A program made the position numbers and the translations under genes. Of a DNA stretch of 64,000 nucleotides, positions 34,301-45,662 are shown piece by piece. How positions within the stretch are numbered: the first letter of the stretch is position 1; each line of letters starts with the position of its first letter. Below the pieces are notes generated by a model, which had not been told where the DNA came from, did not search any database, and worked only from the letters and a program-made list of their open reading frames with translations. This stretch comes from Wyeomyia smithii (taxonomy: Eukaryota > Arthropoda > Insecta > Diptera > Culicidae), in the NCBI RefSeq assembly GCF_029784165.1, contig NC_073694.1, positions 41,583,006 through 41,647,005 of the forward strand, read 5' to 3'.

Positions 34301-36130
34301 TTCTTTTAGCGGTTTTCATGACCAATTTCGCAAAATTGCTGTTAAAACTAAAAATACTATCAGAACCTCCTGATAACCGCTATAAATTTGCTTTACAGCC
34401 AGGTGGCCCACCCTTGCCAAGCTTACCGTTACCGTACCGAGAGTACCGCATACTATAAGCAACTGGCATTACCTCTTTAAGAGCGCAACAAGTTTGGTTG
34501 CATTATTGCGCTCTGCTACTTGCCACAATAAGTCCAAATCAACTTTTCATTGCTTGACAGCAACCGTAATAAGTTGATTTGTTGTGCCGTTCCTGCACAC
34601 ACACATCACGCCACTTTTTTTAATAAGGAAATCTCTCGTCGCGGGAGAAATGTTTCACCTGTGTTGGTTATCATCGTGCAATCAATTTTATTTGATGGTG
34701 ATATTGTAGAAAGATAAGGAATAAGAAGGGGTTTTTGGTAGGTTTTGTAGCTCTCAAGCATATGCGCATGAAATTAAAATTTATGCGCCATCAAAATAGT
34801 ACGGGCTTACAAAAATGATCTCATTGTTAGCAAACATGAATTGGATTGTTTCAGCTCAGTTTTTCAGAAAAAAAATCTAGCCGTGTTCTTCAATACAGAG
34901 ATAGATCAAAATCAACTTTGGATATTCAATTTATTTGTTAGTTAGACGACGATTCGATTTTCGTTTCAAGATTATAAAAAGTTTCAAAAATATCAATATG
35001 GCGCGGTTGGTAATTAGTTGGCATTAATCGTAGCCGCAATAAGCCTAGTTCAATGAAATATATGTTGTAAGGTGCGGCAAAGGTTGGATGCCTGCATTAT
35101 TAGAGAAAAATATGGTAAATCCCTGAGGCCTAGACAACTTTATTTTTATGAAAAATCTGACATCACACCGACGATAATGAGGAATCAACAAATTTTGATA
35201 TAAATAGAGAGGTGTACGAAAAATGCAACGATACATACTTAGTTTAATTGAATATTGAATATATTTCGAAATATATCAATAGTGTCTTGCCCCTACCTTA
35301 CTTTTAAGGACGCATAATTTAACGACATAGGAAATTATTTTCAACCAAAACAAGACAAACTGGCGATAAAATTAAAAAAAAAAACTACCGAAAAGTACTA
35401 AGTTTGCTGTATTACTTTATTAGATTTTTGGAGTTCTACGTCATCAATGTTCACAAATGCGCTGCAAGATGCTCTAAAGCATTTTATACACATCTTACGG
35501 AGACTGCGCGGAATTCTGCATCACACTAAACCAACTCAGCCGCTTTTGTCTCACCTGTATGTATATCATTGCCTGCATATATTTGTTTACAAGTTTGACA
35601 GGTTAAAACTGGGCATTTGAATGACCGCAATAAAACTGGTTTCTATGTTATATGACAGCAAGGTGGAGTGGTTTTAAGGGGCAATAGATAGTAATAATAA
35701 AACCAATAATAAAGCAAAATCGCATTGACTCTTGCCGGTTTTATTGAAAGTTTTATTAGAGTTTTATTGACAGCTATCAGTGTTCATTACGACTTGCTAT
35801 TTTTGGCAACGGGTTTAACCGCCATTAAACCGTTGGTAATATTCATTGCTGTGATAAAACCGTTAGAAAACCAAGTAGCTATAGAATTATTACTTGGGAG
35901 TGGCGGGTGTAAGGGGCTACTGGAAAGGAGCAGCCCAAGCCCAAGTTTTATGGAGCTGTATTCTAGATTCGGCATAGGATCTCTATGATCTGTAGCCATA
36001 AAAATACAGTAAGCTGACCGATAGGTGGTCACTATGGTTGTAGACGTCGTCTGCCCTCCTGTTCATGACCAGTCCTGAGCTGCAGAAGGTTACGTTGATG
36101 ATCGGTTCCGCACTATTCCGCACTATTCCC
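34301..36130. other. Gene-free stretch
   Basis: No exon was supported. GGTTTTATTG/AATAAAACC motifs recur at 35620-35870 and suggest a diverged short repeat, but ends could not be defined. Confidence 0.3.
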
Positions 36131-36165
36131 ACTATTATTTATTTATTCATTTACTTGGCATTCCG

Positions 36166-36411
36166 TCATAATGGCATGGCCTGATTTACAAAGTTTCTCC
36201 AATTCACTCGGTTATTAGCTGCCGCTCTCCAATCTCTGGGACATCGTGTACTCTCTGCCAGATCTAGCTCCACCTGGTCTAACCATCTTGCCCGCTGCGC
36301 CACTGGTCGTCTTCTTCCTACCGGATTCGAGGCAAACACCATCTTCGCAGGGTAGTTGTCCGGCAATCTTGCAACATGCCCTGCCCAGCATATCCGTCCA
36401 GCTTTAGCCAC
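36166..36411 (-). pseudogene. RTE C-terminal domain fragment
   Basis: AKAGRICWAGHVARLPDNYP, then AKMVFASNPVGRRRPVAQRA, then RWLDQVELDLAE and a final WRAAANNRVNWRNFVNQ form the typical RTE C-terminus with its Trp/Arg-rich G-R-R-R block. The frame ends at 36166, about 35 bases before the AATAAA-like 3' tail. It is separated from the reverse transcriptase frame by about 500 bases of broken frame. Confidence 0.85.
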
Positions 36412-36909
36412 CTTCTGAAAACTGGGTTCACCGTAGAGTTGCGCGAGCTAATGGCTTATTCTTCGCCTCCATATTCTGTTCTCCTACACGCCGCCAAAGA
36501 TCGTCCTTAGTACTCGTCGTTCGAAAACTCCGAGCACTCACAGGTCCTCCTCGAGCATTGTCCACGTTTCATGCCTGTAGAGAACAACCGGTCTTATGAG
36601 CGTTTTGTACAGGTTACACTTCGTACGGGGGCTCAGACTGTTCGACCGCAATTGTTTGTGGAGCCCACAGTAGGCACAACTTCCGCTGATAATACGCTTC
36701 CGGATCTATCGGCTGGTATCATTGTCCTCAGTAACCAGTGAGCCAAGATGGACAAACTCATCGGCTACCTCGAACTCATCATCGTCGATCGTAATGCTAC
36801 TGCCTAAGCGTTGTCGGTCAGCTTCGGTTCCGCCGGCTAGCATATACTTCGTTTTACACGAATTTATCTGCAACCCAATCCTCACTGCTTCCCGTTTCAG
36901 TCTGTTGTA

Positions 36910-37692
36910 CTATTCTGCCACCTCCGTAGTTGTTCTCCCGACAATGTCCATATTATCAGCAAAGCAAACGAGTTGACTGGATTTGTTGAAAATCGTGCCC
37001 CGCGTGTTGATGTTCGCTCGATTTATTACACCCTGTAGCGCAATGTTGAATAACAGGCAGGAGAGACCATCACCCCGTCGAAACCCCCTGCGGGATTCAA
37101 ACGGACCCGACAATCCACCCGAAATCCGCACACAGCACTGCGTCCCATCCACCGTAGCCTTTATCAGTCTAATAAGCTTCCCCGGAAAGCCGTTTTCGTC
37201 CATGACCTTCCATAGCTCTTTTCGGTTGATAGTGTCATACGCGGCTTTAAAGTCGATGAATAGGTGGTGCCTGGGGGTTCTGTATTCACGGCGTTTCTGG
37301 AGAATCTGCCGTGTGGTAAAGATTTGGTCCGTCGTGGACCGTCCTTCCACGAAGCCGCCCTGATAACTTCCCACAAATCTGTTGGCTAGGGGGGAAAGGC
37401 GGCGGAAAATGATTTGGGAAAGCACTTTGTAGGCGGCATTCAGGACGGCGATCGCACGAGAGTTCGCCTTTTTTATTGATAGAGCAGATAACCCCATCCT
37501 TCCACTTCTCCGGTAGCTGTTCTGTATCCCGAATTCTTGCAACCAGCTGGTGCAAACAGGTGGCCAGCTTTCCGGGCCCATCTTAATAAGCTCCGCTCCG
37601 AGGCCATCCTTTCTAGCCGATTTATTGTTTTTCAGCTGTTTGATGGCATCCTTAACTTCGCCTATCGTTGGGAAGTCATGCGTGGGCGCCAT
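36910..37692 (-). pseudogene. RTE reverse transcriptase domain
   Basis: The 260-codon frame has EVKDAIKQLKNNKSARKDGL, ISQIIFRRLSPLANRFVGSY-type fingers, QGGFVEGRSTTDQIFTTRQI, FIDFKAAYDTINRKELWKVM, RRGDGLSCLLFNIALQGVIN and LVCFADNMDIVGRT. The last should be F-A-D-D; the second catalytic Asp is Asn here, which alone would abolish polymerase activity. A frameshift occurs near 37480-37520, where the YKKGD-type motif has been lost, and the frame stops just after the FADN block. Confidence 0.9.
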
Positions 37693-38067
37693 TCAGGTGT
37701 TCGTCGAAGTGCTGCTTCCTCCTTGCCTTTCGTTCACCTCACGATCGTCCGTCTGAACACAACCACCTTTCACAACACAGCACATTTCGGCTCGCAGCAT
37801 AAATCCCCTGCGGGATGCGTGGAGTTTCCGGTAGAACTTTCGCGTTTCCTGAGAGTGATGCAGCTGTTGCAGCTCTGCAAACTCCTCCTCCTCCAGGCGG
37901 CGCTTCTTCTCCCGGAAAATTTGGGTTCGCTGCATCATCTTCTGTCGGTGTCTTTCCACATTCTGACAAGTGGCACTGCGCATCTTAGCCGCCCGTGCAG
38001 TATTCTCATAATCCATCACCCTCCTACATTCGTTGTCGATCCAATCCTTCCGTTGGGTTCCTCCCAC
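37693..38067 (-). pseudogene. RTE linker between endonuclease and reverse transcriptase
   Basis: The frame shows RKDWIDNECRRVMDYENTAR, a stretch rich in Arg, Gln and Glu, then SQETRKFYRKLHASRRGF and RAEMCCV. These are the coiled, basic linker and the TRKFYxKLxxSRxG motif that precedes the RTE palm. It lies in the same orientation as both neighbours. Confidence 0.8.
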
Positions 38068-38106
38068 ATGCCCGATGACGTTCTCCGCTACGCTGTTGAT
38101 GGCTGT

Positions 38107-39158
38107 TTAAAATGTGTTCCGACAGTCCTCGAGAGGACCTTCCTTCAGCTGGTCCTCTTCCGGCAGCGCAGCTTCGAGTGAATGCGCGTAGTTTTCGGCG
38201 ACGTTAGGTTGCTTCAGTAGTGCGAGATCTAACCGGAGTGGGCGTCGGTATTGAATGTTGTTAACAACGGAGAGTTTTGGGCGCATCTTAACCATCACCA
38301 GGTAGTGGTCCGAGTCGACGTTAGCGCTCCTATAGGATCTGACGTCGATGATGTCTGAGAAATGCCGGCAATCAATCAGAAAGTGGTCGATTTGTGTTTC
38401 CGTCTGATTTAGTGACCTCCAGGTGTACTTGTGTAGGAGGTTGTGCTGGAGACAGGTACTACGCACGGCCATGTTCTTGGAGGCGGCAAAGTCGATTAGA
38501 CTTAGGCCCATCTCGTTGGTCCGCTGGTGCGCGCTGAACCCTCCAGTCACCGGTTTGTATTCCTCCTCCTGGCCGACCTGAACGTTGAAATCCCCGATGA
38601 CGATCTTGATATCATGTTTTGGGTAGTGGTCGTACTCACGCTCCAATCATCCTTGTCGTATTCGGTACTTCCAAGATGAGGGCTGTGCACGTTTATGATG
38701 CTGATGTTTTAGAACTGGCCCTTGATTCTCAACCTACAAATTCGAGGGCTGATTGGCCACCACCCAATCACCCGTTTCCGCATCTCGCCCATCACTATAA
38801 GAGCTGTCCCCAGCTCATGTGTGTTGCCGCAGCTCTGGTAGATGGCATGATCATCCCGGAACGTACATGCCATTGAGTCCTTCCAGCACACCTCCTGCAG
38901 CGCTACGACGCCGAACCTACTGGATTTCAATACTTCGGAGAGCACTCGAGTGCTTCCTTGGAAATTGAGAGATCGGCAGTTCCACGTCCCGAGTTTCCAA
39001 TCGTTAGTCCGTTTTCGTCGCATGGGTCTGTGCCGATTGTTGCAGTCCGAATTTCTATGTTCCTCGTTCATTATTTGTGACTCTTGTGAGTGTTTTACGG
39101 TGGCGGCTTGTAAGGCCTGCGCACCAACCCCCTGTCTCGCCGTAGGACCATCGTGCAC
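38107..39158 (-). pseudogene. RTE endonuclease (APE-type), split by a frameshift and deletion
   Basis: The first frame (39158-38709) gives LGTWNCRSLNFQGS and GVVALQEVCWKD, the N-terminal metal-binding Asn and the catalytic Glu (xxQEVxWK). The second (38646-38107) gives KHDIKIVIGDFNVQVGQEEE with the GDFN block, LHKYTWRSLNQTETQIDHFL with the T-W and I-D-H blocks, and NVDSDHYLVMVKMRPKLS with the catalytic S-D-H. The residues needed for activity are individually present, but about 15 codons are missing between the frames around 38640-38680. Confidence 0.88.
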
Positions 39159-39714
39159 AACACTGTTTAGAGTCCCACGTTGGCGCGAGGACGGTAATCG
39201 GCCGCCCCTAACCTGGAGTACAGACGCCGTTTTGAGCCGCTCCTAACATGGAGGACAGACCCTGTCAGCATACGACCAAGTTCCCACCGGAATTGGTTAC
39301 CCGATCTTCCCTTGGTTGCTCGTATCCCAGCTGGCACCGCGTGGAGGTTGGGATATGAGTTGAGGATATGAGGATATGAGGATATGAGATAAGAGGCTAA
39401 GGACCACGTGTAGGGTCTATTTCATTCCTGTAGGTGCACTTGGCGCCGATGGTACGCATTATCCAGCCGTTTACCAGCCCGTTGAAAGTACTATTTGTGT
39501 CAATGTCGGCCGGGTTTGTGTTAGGCTTTGCCAAAGCCTTTAACAGGATCCGGCGCTGATGTTTTGTTCGGTGACTACCTAACTCACCTGAGTGTTTTCA
39601 TATGAAAATCGTCAGGCGATAGTGACGCTGTTAATTTTCACTTTCTATTGGGTTGTTTAGCTACCAAATGAAAGAGTGCAATTTTTTGAGCAAAATTTTA
39701 TTTTTATAATATTA

Positions 39715-39956
39715 GGGTAACCGCTCCCATATTCATCTCAGTACCTATATTCATCTCATCACACCTTTTTGATCAATTTATCGTCAAATGTTACCATATT
39801 TTCAATGTAAACCTTGAAGCCACTTGAGAAAATCGAGAAGCAAATAGATTTACTTTCAAAAATTTGTAGAAATTTGACGGTAAAATGGACAAATGAGAGA
39901 AATAAGATGATTATAGGTGCAACAAGCTGTTGAGATGAATAATGGAGCGATTATCC
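39715..39956. mobile_element. TA-flanked MITE, 242 bp
   Basis: It starts GGGTAACCGCTCCCATATTC after TA (39713-39714). It ends with the inverted repeat GAATAATGGAGCGATTATCC before TA (39957-39958). ATCTCA/TGAGAT lies next to both ends. No coding sequence; the superfamily is not certain, but a TA target suggests a Tc1/mariner relative. Confidence 0.8.
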
Positions 39957-39989
39957 TATATTATTGTTCTTCGATTTTTAAATCTTAAC

Positions 39990-41055
39990 ATATAAAGTTG
40001 TAGCTCTTTCTGTCTGTCTGTCTGATCCATGTAGACTTGGAAACTACTGAACCGATCGGCGTGAAATTTTGTATAAAGGGGTTTCAAGGGCCGGGAAAGG
40101 TGACTAAGATAGTTCGAGACTCCGCCCTATACTGAAGCGTAGGGGTCCCATACAAATGAAACACAAATTTCTGCACAACTCGAAAACTAACCAAGTAAAT
40201 GGAGCCAAGTTTGACATGTTGATGTTTTCAAAGGTAACAATTACGTCCATAATGGTTCGACACTCCGCCCACTTTTTGAAGAGAGAAGTTCCATACAAAT
40301 GAAACACAAATTTCTGCACAACTCGAAAACCAACCAAGTAAATGGAACCAAATTAGGCATTTGAATGATTCTAGGGGTAACAAATATGTCCAAAATGGTT
40401 AAAACCCCTCCTTCTTCTGAAAGGGAGGGGTCCCATACAAATGAAACACGAATTCCGCACAAGTAGAGAACCAATCAAGCAAATACAACTGAGTTTGGCA
40501 TTTGAATGTTTTTAGGGGTAGAAAATATGCCCATAATGGTTCGACACCCCTTTCTTTTCTGGAAGGGAAAAGTTTCTCAAAATGAGAAACCATTTTCTGC
40601 ACATCTCGAGAAATAACCAAGTAAATGGAACTAAACGTGATATGTTGAGGTTTTCTAAGGCCAAAAAAAATTTCAAGGTGGTTTGACAGCCCTCCCTCTT
40701 CTGGAAGAGGGGGCTCTCATACAAATGAAACTCAAATTTCTTCACAGCTTAAGTAAAGGAGTAAATGGAACCAAATTTGGCAGTGGAGGTTTTTAGGAGC
40801 ACAAAATATATTTTCATAGTGGTTCGCCACCCCTTTCACTACTGGATGGAGAACTTATATACAAATCAAACACAAATTTCTATGATGGTTTGGCACTACT
40901 CCCATACAAATTCAACAGGCATTTCAACCAGTTTTCCCGGAAAATAGCCTAAAATGATCGGGTCTATGCACATGAGCCTTAACTCGATTCCAGACGCCAG
41001 GTTTAAATTCAAGATGGCGCCTTCCGGTTTCTGAAAAACAGCGCACAGTGGTCCA
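39990..41055 (-). repeat. 143-bp tandem-repeat element, inverted relative
   Basis: This is the same family as 17218-19070 in opposite orientation. It begins with the CAGA-type tail as its complement (TCTGTCTGTCTGTCTGATCC) and CTACTGAACCGATCGGCGTG. It continues with cores TACAAATGAAACACAAATTT at 40151, 40294, 40436, about 40577 and 40720 (steps 141-143 bp). It ends with the unique head GATGGCGCCTTCCGGTTTCT near 41015. Here the array is uninterrupted with five to six units. Confidence 0.88.
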
Positions 41056-41195
41056 ATAAGGCAAAAATGGTACTTAATTCTATAGCGCCTTTCACCTTCA
41101 GCTTAAAAGTGTCTTCGGAACAATTGTTTGCATGAATGATCCGCATAATTGAAAATTGTCAAAAATTATGAAAAACTTACTTTACCAAGAAGAAA

Positions 41196-41985
41196 TAACT
41201 TTTTTGTGTTAAGAGACAGATGAATAGTTTATTCAGCAAAGTTCTAGAAATTTCAAAAAATATGAAACTTTGTTGAACAAATGAAAATCATATCTTTTTT
41301 CAATACAAAGTTATGAGGTATATTACATGAAACTTATTTAAAAGTTAGTTTTTTGTACTTAACTTTTGTTAGTGGCATTTTACACGAAAGTATTGCTCAA
41401 AGGAATTGTTGGGGCACACAAAACACACATTCTTGCCAAAGACCATATATCACCAGGACTTTTCCTTACAAAGTTATAACATATTTTAGCTTATTTTTTC
41501 GATAATTTCAAGAACGTATAGATTAAAAAGGGGTAAGTGGAATCATGATGTCAATACTTTTTCTTGAAGTTAAGCTGAAGTACTATAAACTCCTTTAGGT
41601 TCAATTTGTCTCAATTCACCCATATTAGGGTACGGCGAGCATATGTTACAGTAGGTTTTCATATATTAAAAATACTAACTTTTTTGTGCTAAGAGATAGA
41701 GGAATGGTTTATTCGGTAAAGTTTTAGAACGAGCAAAAATATGAAACTTTGCTGAACAAATGAAAATCCTATCTTTTTTCCCTACAGAGTTACAAAGTAT
41801 TTTCTGTAAAAGTTACTTAAACGTTATTTTCTTGCACTTAACTTTTGTTAGTTACATTTCACAAGAAAATGTTATTCTAGAGAAGCATTTGGACTTACAA
41901 AACACACGTTTTTGTTAAGGGCCACACATCTCCAGGGCTTTTCGATACAAAGTTATAGCATGTTTTAGCAAAAAATCCATTAAAG
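41196..41985 (+). repeat. Direct repeat, two copies about 480 bp apart
   Basis: A segment of about 300 bp beginning TAACTTTTTTGTG occurs at 41196 and again at 41676. Shared landmarks are GAAACTTTGxTGAACAAATG, TGCACTTAACTTTTGTTAGT-like and GACTTTTCxxTACAAAGTTAT. The copies are diverged to roughly 80 percent by eye. No coding potential. Confidence 0.8.
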
Positions 41986-42172
41986 ACACAATTTTGAATT
42001 TTAAAGATACTTATTTATTGCAATAAAAATTGCTTACCGTTAATGGATTTTTAGTAGAGTGACGTCAGACCATGCTCAATTTAAAAGACTCCGCAATAAA
42101 GTAACCGAGTATAGATTCTGTGAGTTCAACTAAAGAGCTATGGACAAAACTTAAACAGCTCAATGTTATTGA

Positions 42173-43610
42173 CAGAGCCGTAGCTACTCCGTTTCGCGTG
42201 GGGGGGGGGGCAGAGAATTTTTATTCAATAAAACGTTATTTTTTGTGGAGTAAGCAGTTTAAAACCGTTATGTGCTCGACAGAAGAAAGGATCTTTACGC
42301 GTCTAACGGAGTTCTCGGGTACTCACAAATTAAAATTCTTATACCGTTTGCAGTTTTCGTCCCATGTCGATTGTTTTAGCACCTAAAGATTCAGAAGCTC
42401 ATTTATTTTCAAAAAAGCGTTAGAGGTGTCCCTTAAGAATTTTTTTATTCCCGAAAATCCGGTTTTCCGGGTTTATATTCCCGGAATTTCCCGGAAATAA
42501 AGCAGGGATATAAACTTTATCATTTCTGTCTTTAAGTGGCGAGCCAGCTTGTGGTTAAAAACCTTCTTATTAAAGAAAAAAAAATCTACAAATTGCTAAC
42601 TTAAATGAGCAGATTTACATTGTGTAATTGAGTTTCAGGGGAACAATTTTTTACGCAGGTTCAGCTAGTTTTACTCTAACTGAGTAAGAGCTTCGTACAT
42701 TTACTTTATATTCTTATCGAGCTTGTATTCAAATACCCAGCCGTAAAAGTACTTACCTCAATTGACGAGTAATGGAAGATATACAGTAAGGCGCCAGTGG
42801 GATGTATGAAAAAAGGTCATTGAAATATCGTTTAGCGGTAGGGTTCAAAAGTCCCCATGCAAAATTTCAGCTAAATCGGCCTTTGGGAACACCTCCCTCA
42901 AAGCGATCAATGTTTCAACTTTCTGACTGATGAAATGCGCAGGTAAAAGTTCATGATATCGTCGATATCGAAATTTTTTATGCCAAATGTCTAAAAGATG
43001 CATGAAACGTCGAGATCTGGTGTACCTTATCGGAAAAAAAAATTTTTGGATGATTTTTTTCGAGAAGACGAAACTTTTGAGCCCTATCGTTAAACGAAAT
43101 TCAAATAAATCCAGCTTCGAGAGTCGCCGACCGATGTCAACCAACGATACTGAGAGAATCTATTCGCGAAGAAATACTGAGAGAATGAAGCGATTCAACC
43201 GTCAGCCCAAATTCTAAATATTACGATAGGCTTTGTTTGATCAGTGTTTACCATCAGACGAGGTAGAGTGTCAATTTTCATAGTCTGATTTTATTTCGGA
43301 CCGACCCGGAACAGAGTTGAGTTGGGCCAGGTAACGGTCTGGGTTATACTTCCGAGATGTGGAAAAGTCTGTCCAAAATATATTGAACTAAACATGAACA
43401 TGAATCACAAGATCATATTGCAGGAAGTTAGGATACTGGCTCACCAAAAGATTGACGAACTAATCCTTTTTGGCATATTTGCTCGACCAAAAAATTGACT
43501 GATACCGTTTACATTAAAAAAACTGGTGACTATTCAATAATGCTTATTGCTAATATTTCAGATTTTTCGTTTTGGATCTTTTCACCTAGAATAAATCACA
43601 TACGGGCCTG
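42173..43610. mobile_element. hAT-like DNA transposon with 8-bp target duplication, 1438 bp
   Basis: The left end is CAGAGCCGTAGCTAC and the right end is the inverted CATACGGGCCTG (CAGGCCCGTAT outward). The 8-bp flanks are GTTATTGA (42165-42172) and GATATTGA (43611-43618), seven of eight identical. Removing the element and one flank restores a continuous CR1 reading frame across the site, which confirms the boundaries. No transposase motif is visible inside, so it is non-autonomous or decayed. Confidence 0.82.
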
Positions 43611-43617
43611 GATATTG

Positions 43618-44830
43618 ATGGTGCCTCGGACAGTATTAAGTATAACAATACTGGTGACGATATAAATACCTTTTTTGGCGAACACTTCACACAAGACCCT
43701 ACACCCCCATCAATACCACCTGAAAATATTCATGATTTTTCGTTCACCCATTGTAGCAAACTGGATGTCTCGAATACTATTTTTCGATATCTTCGAATAC
43801 AATCGGTTTGGATGGCATTCCATTAAGGTTTATTAGAGTCATCCTACCATCTGTAATTACACCATTAACGTACCTTTTCAACTTATTCATCACAAGTGCA
43901 AAATTTGTTCAATGTGTTCACTGTCCAAAGCTTTCGAGAAAATCTTGAAAAATCAAATTCAGGTGCACATTCAACGGTTTAATCTTCTTAGTCCTTATCA
44001 GTCTGGTTTTAGATCTGAGCACAGTACTACCACAGCACTCCTCAAGGTCCACGATGATTTGCATAGATTTATTGACAAAAAAGGTTTAGGTTTCTTGCTT
44101 TTGATAGATTTCTCTAAAGCATTCGATAGAGTTTCTCACGTTAAATTATTGCATAAACTTTCGCATGAGTTCAATTTTAGCCGAGAACTCAAGTCGTTGA
44201 AATTAATGGCCACCTATCTAGTCTACTCTATATTCTTCCTGGCGTACCCCAAGGGTCCGTTTTAGGACCACTCCTCTTTTCATTGTTCATAAATGATCTA
44301 CCATCTGTTTTAAAAGTTTGCTGCATCCATATGTTTGCTGATGATGTACAATTATATCTTCGTACGACTGGTACAAATTTAATTAACGTAGCACAACTTC
44401 CCAATTCTGATCTTGATAAAGTTTCACAATGGTCTTTGAGTAACTTGTTCCCCATAAATCCATCGAAAACCAAAGCGTTATTCATTTCTCGACGACAAAC
44501 TCATACAATCTTACCTGATCTGTTTATAAACAATGAGAGGATAAACTATGTTGAAAAAGCACCGAATCTTGGAGTGATCTTTAGTCTAACCTCGAATGGA
44601 ACTCTCAAATGAATGCACAATGCGGAAAAGTTTATGCAGTCTTAAAACATCTGAGACTCACAGCAAGCATGCTGCCTGTTTCGACAAAGCTTAAACTGTT
44701 TAAGTCTCTTGTGCTGCCCCATTTTTCTTATGGTTCGGAACTAATTTTAAATGCTACAGCTGTTGCATTTGATCGTCTGAGAGTCGCTTTGAACCACTGT
44801 GTTCGATGGGTTTTTAATTTGTCAAGGTTG
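43618..44830 (+). pseudogene. CR1-like reverse transcriptase region
   Basis: SNTIGLDGIPLRFIRVILPS, then (after a deletion) CSLSKAFEKILKNQIQVH, LLSPYQSGFRSEHSTTTALL, LGFLLLIDFSKAFDRVSHVK, PLLFSLFINDLP, MFADDVQLYLRT and WSLSNLFPINPSKTKALFIS give fingers, palm A to D in order. The catalytic FADD is intact. Frames change near 43910, 44260 and 44600. The thumb ends NHCVRWVFNLSR, where the Jockey insertion begins. Confidence 0.85.
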
Positions 44831-44849
44831 CACGAAGTCATTGTTCTGC

Positions 44850-45662
44850 GATGACACAAGCATTTCCGCAAAAGAAAAAAGTCTTCGTGTCATATGCAGT
44901 CGATTGCAGAAAAGTTTAGATATTTTTTCTTCCACATGAACCTAGGGCTTCTTTCCTCAAGCCAAACAATTATCACGTTGTCAAGATGAATGGGGTTATT
45001 TTAAGTTGGTCTGACAAGGTTAAGTACTTGGGACTAATTTACGATAAAAAACTTATTTTCAAAGAGCACATTGAGAGTATACAAGCCAAGTGCATCAAAT
45101 ATACGAGATGTGTATATCCTCTCATTAACAGGAATTCTAAACTTTGTTTAAAGAACAAACTTTTGATTTACAAACAAATTTTTAGACCAGCTATGCTTTA
45201 TGCTGTACCGATCTGGTCAAGTTGCTGTTCAACAAGGAAGAAAACGTTCCAAAGGATTCGGAATAAAATTCTGAAAATGATTTCGAAGCGTCCTCCTTGG
45301 TTTGGTACACTCGAATTACATAGACTTACTGGTGTTGAACCATTAGAAGCTATGTCAAATAAAATTATTTACAATTTTCGACAAAAATCGTTGCAATCCT
45401 CAATTGCTACAATAAGCTCTATTTATAGCCAATTAGTTAGCATTTAAGTTAGTTGTAAGTTAACTTTCCTTTCTTGACAAGTAGGTTTAAATCCCTACGA
45501 ATGATAAGTCCTAATTGCGAAAGCAAACAAATCCTAACAATTGAAATTACAAATTACTTACAGTGTTGAGAAGTCACCAGTTGTGATTGGACACACATAC
45601 TCATTATTTACTAATATTTATCATAAATACTTAAGCTACCAACAAATCCTAAAAAAAAAAAA
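44850..45662 (+). mobile_element. Jockey-clade LINE 3' fragment with poly(A), inserted in the CR1-like LINE
   Basis: The 153-codon frame at 44986-45447 reads MNGVILSWSDKVKYLGLIYD, IFRPAMLYAVPIWSSCCSTR and RIRNKILKMISKRPPWFGTL, followed by HRLTGVEPLEAMSNKI. This is the standard Jockey reverse transcriptase C-terminus. About 25 codons upstream (FFLPHEPRASFLKPNNYHVV) continue the same frame. A 3' UTR of about 200 bp leads to an A run at 45650-45662. The sequence TGTCAAG occurs just before the insert (about 44821) and just after the A run, a plausible short target duplication. The element is strongly 5'-truncated. Confidence 0.85.

Larger units (their letters stand above)
36131..39600 (-). mobile_element. 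RTE-clade non-LTR retrotransposon, nearly full length, inactive
   Basis: This 3.5-kb element reads right to left. The 5' leader is near 39600-39250 and the 3' end has the simple tail AATGAATAAATAAATAATA near 36131. It carries an apurinic-type endonuclease, a reverse transcriptase and an RTE C-terminal segment (separate entries). Length and order agree with complete RTE elements of about 3.3-3.5 kb. Short deletions and frameshifts split the single ORF into at least five pieces, and the catalytic aspartate pair is altered. It is the best-preserved retroelement in the window. Confidence 0.9.

Noticed and set aside
37537..38181. 214-codon + strand frame
   Set aside because: Antisense to the RTE linker and reverse transcriptase, which carry the conserved motifs on the - strand.
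40104..40745. Four overlapping antisense frames with similar peptides (LVFELCRNLCFICM)
   Set aside because: They reflect the 143-bp tandem repeat; the unit is not a multiple of three and frames are not maintained.
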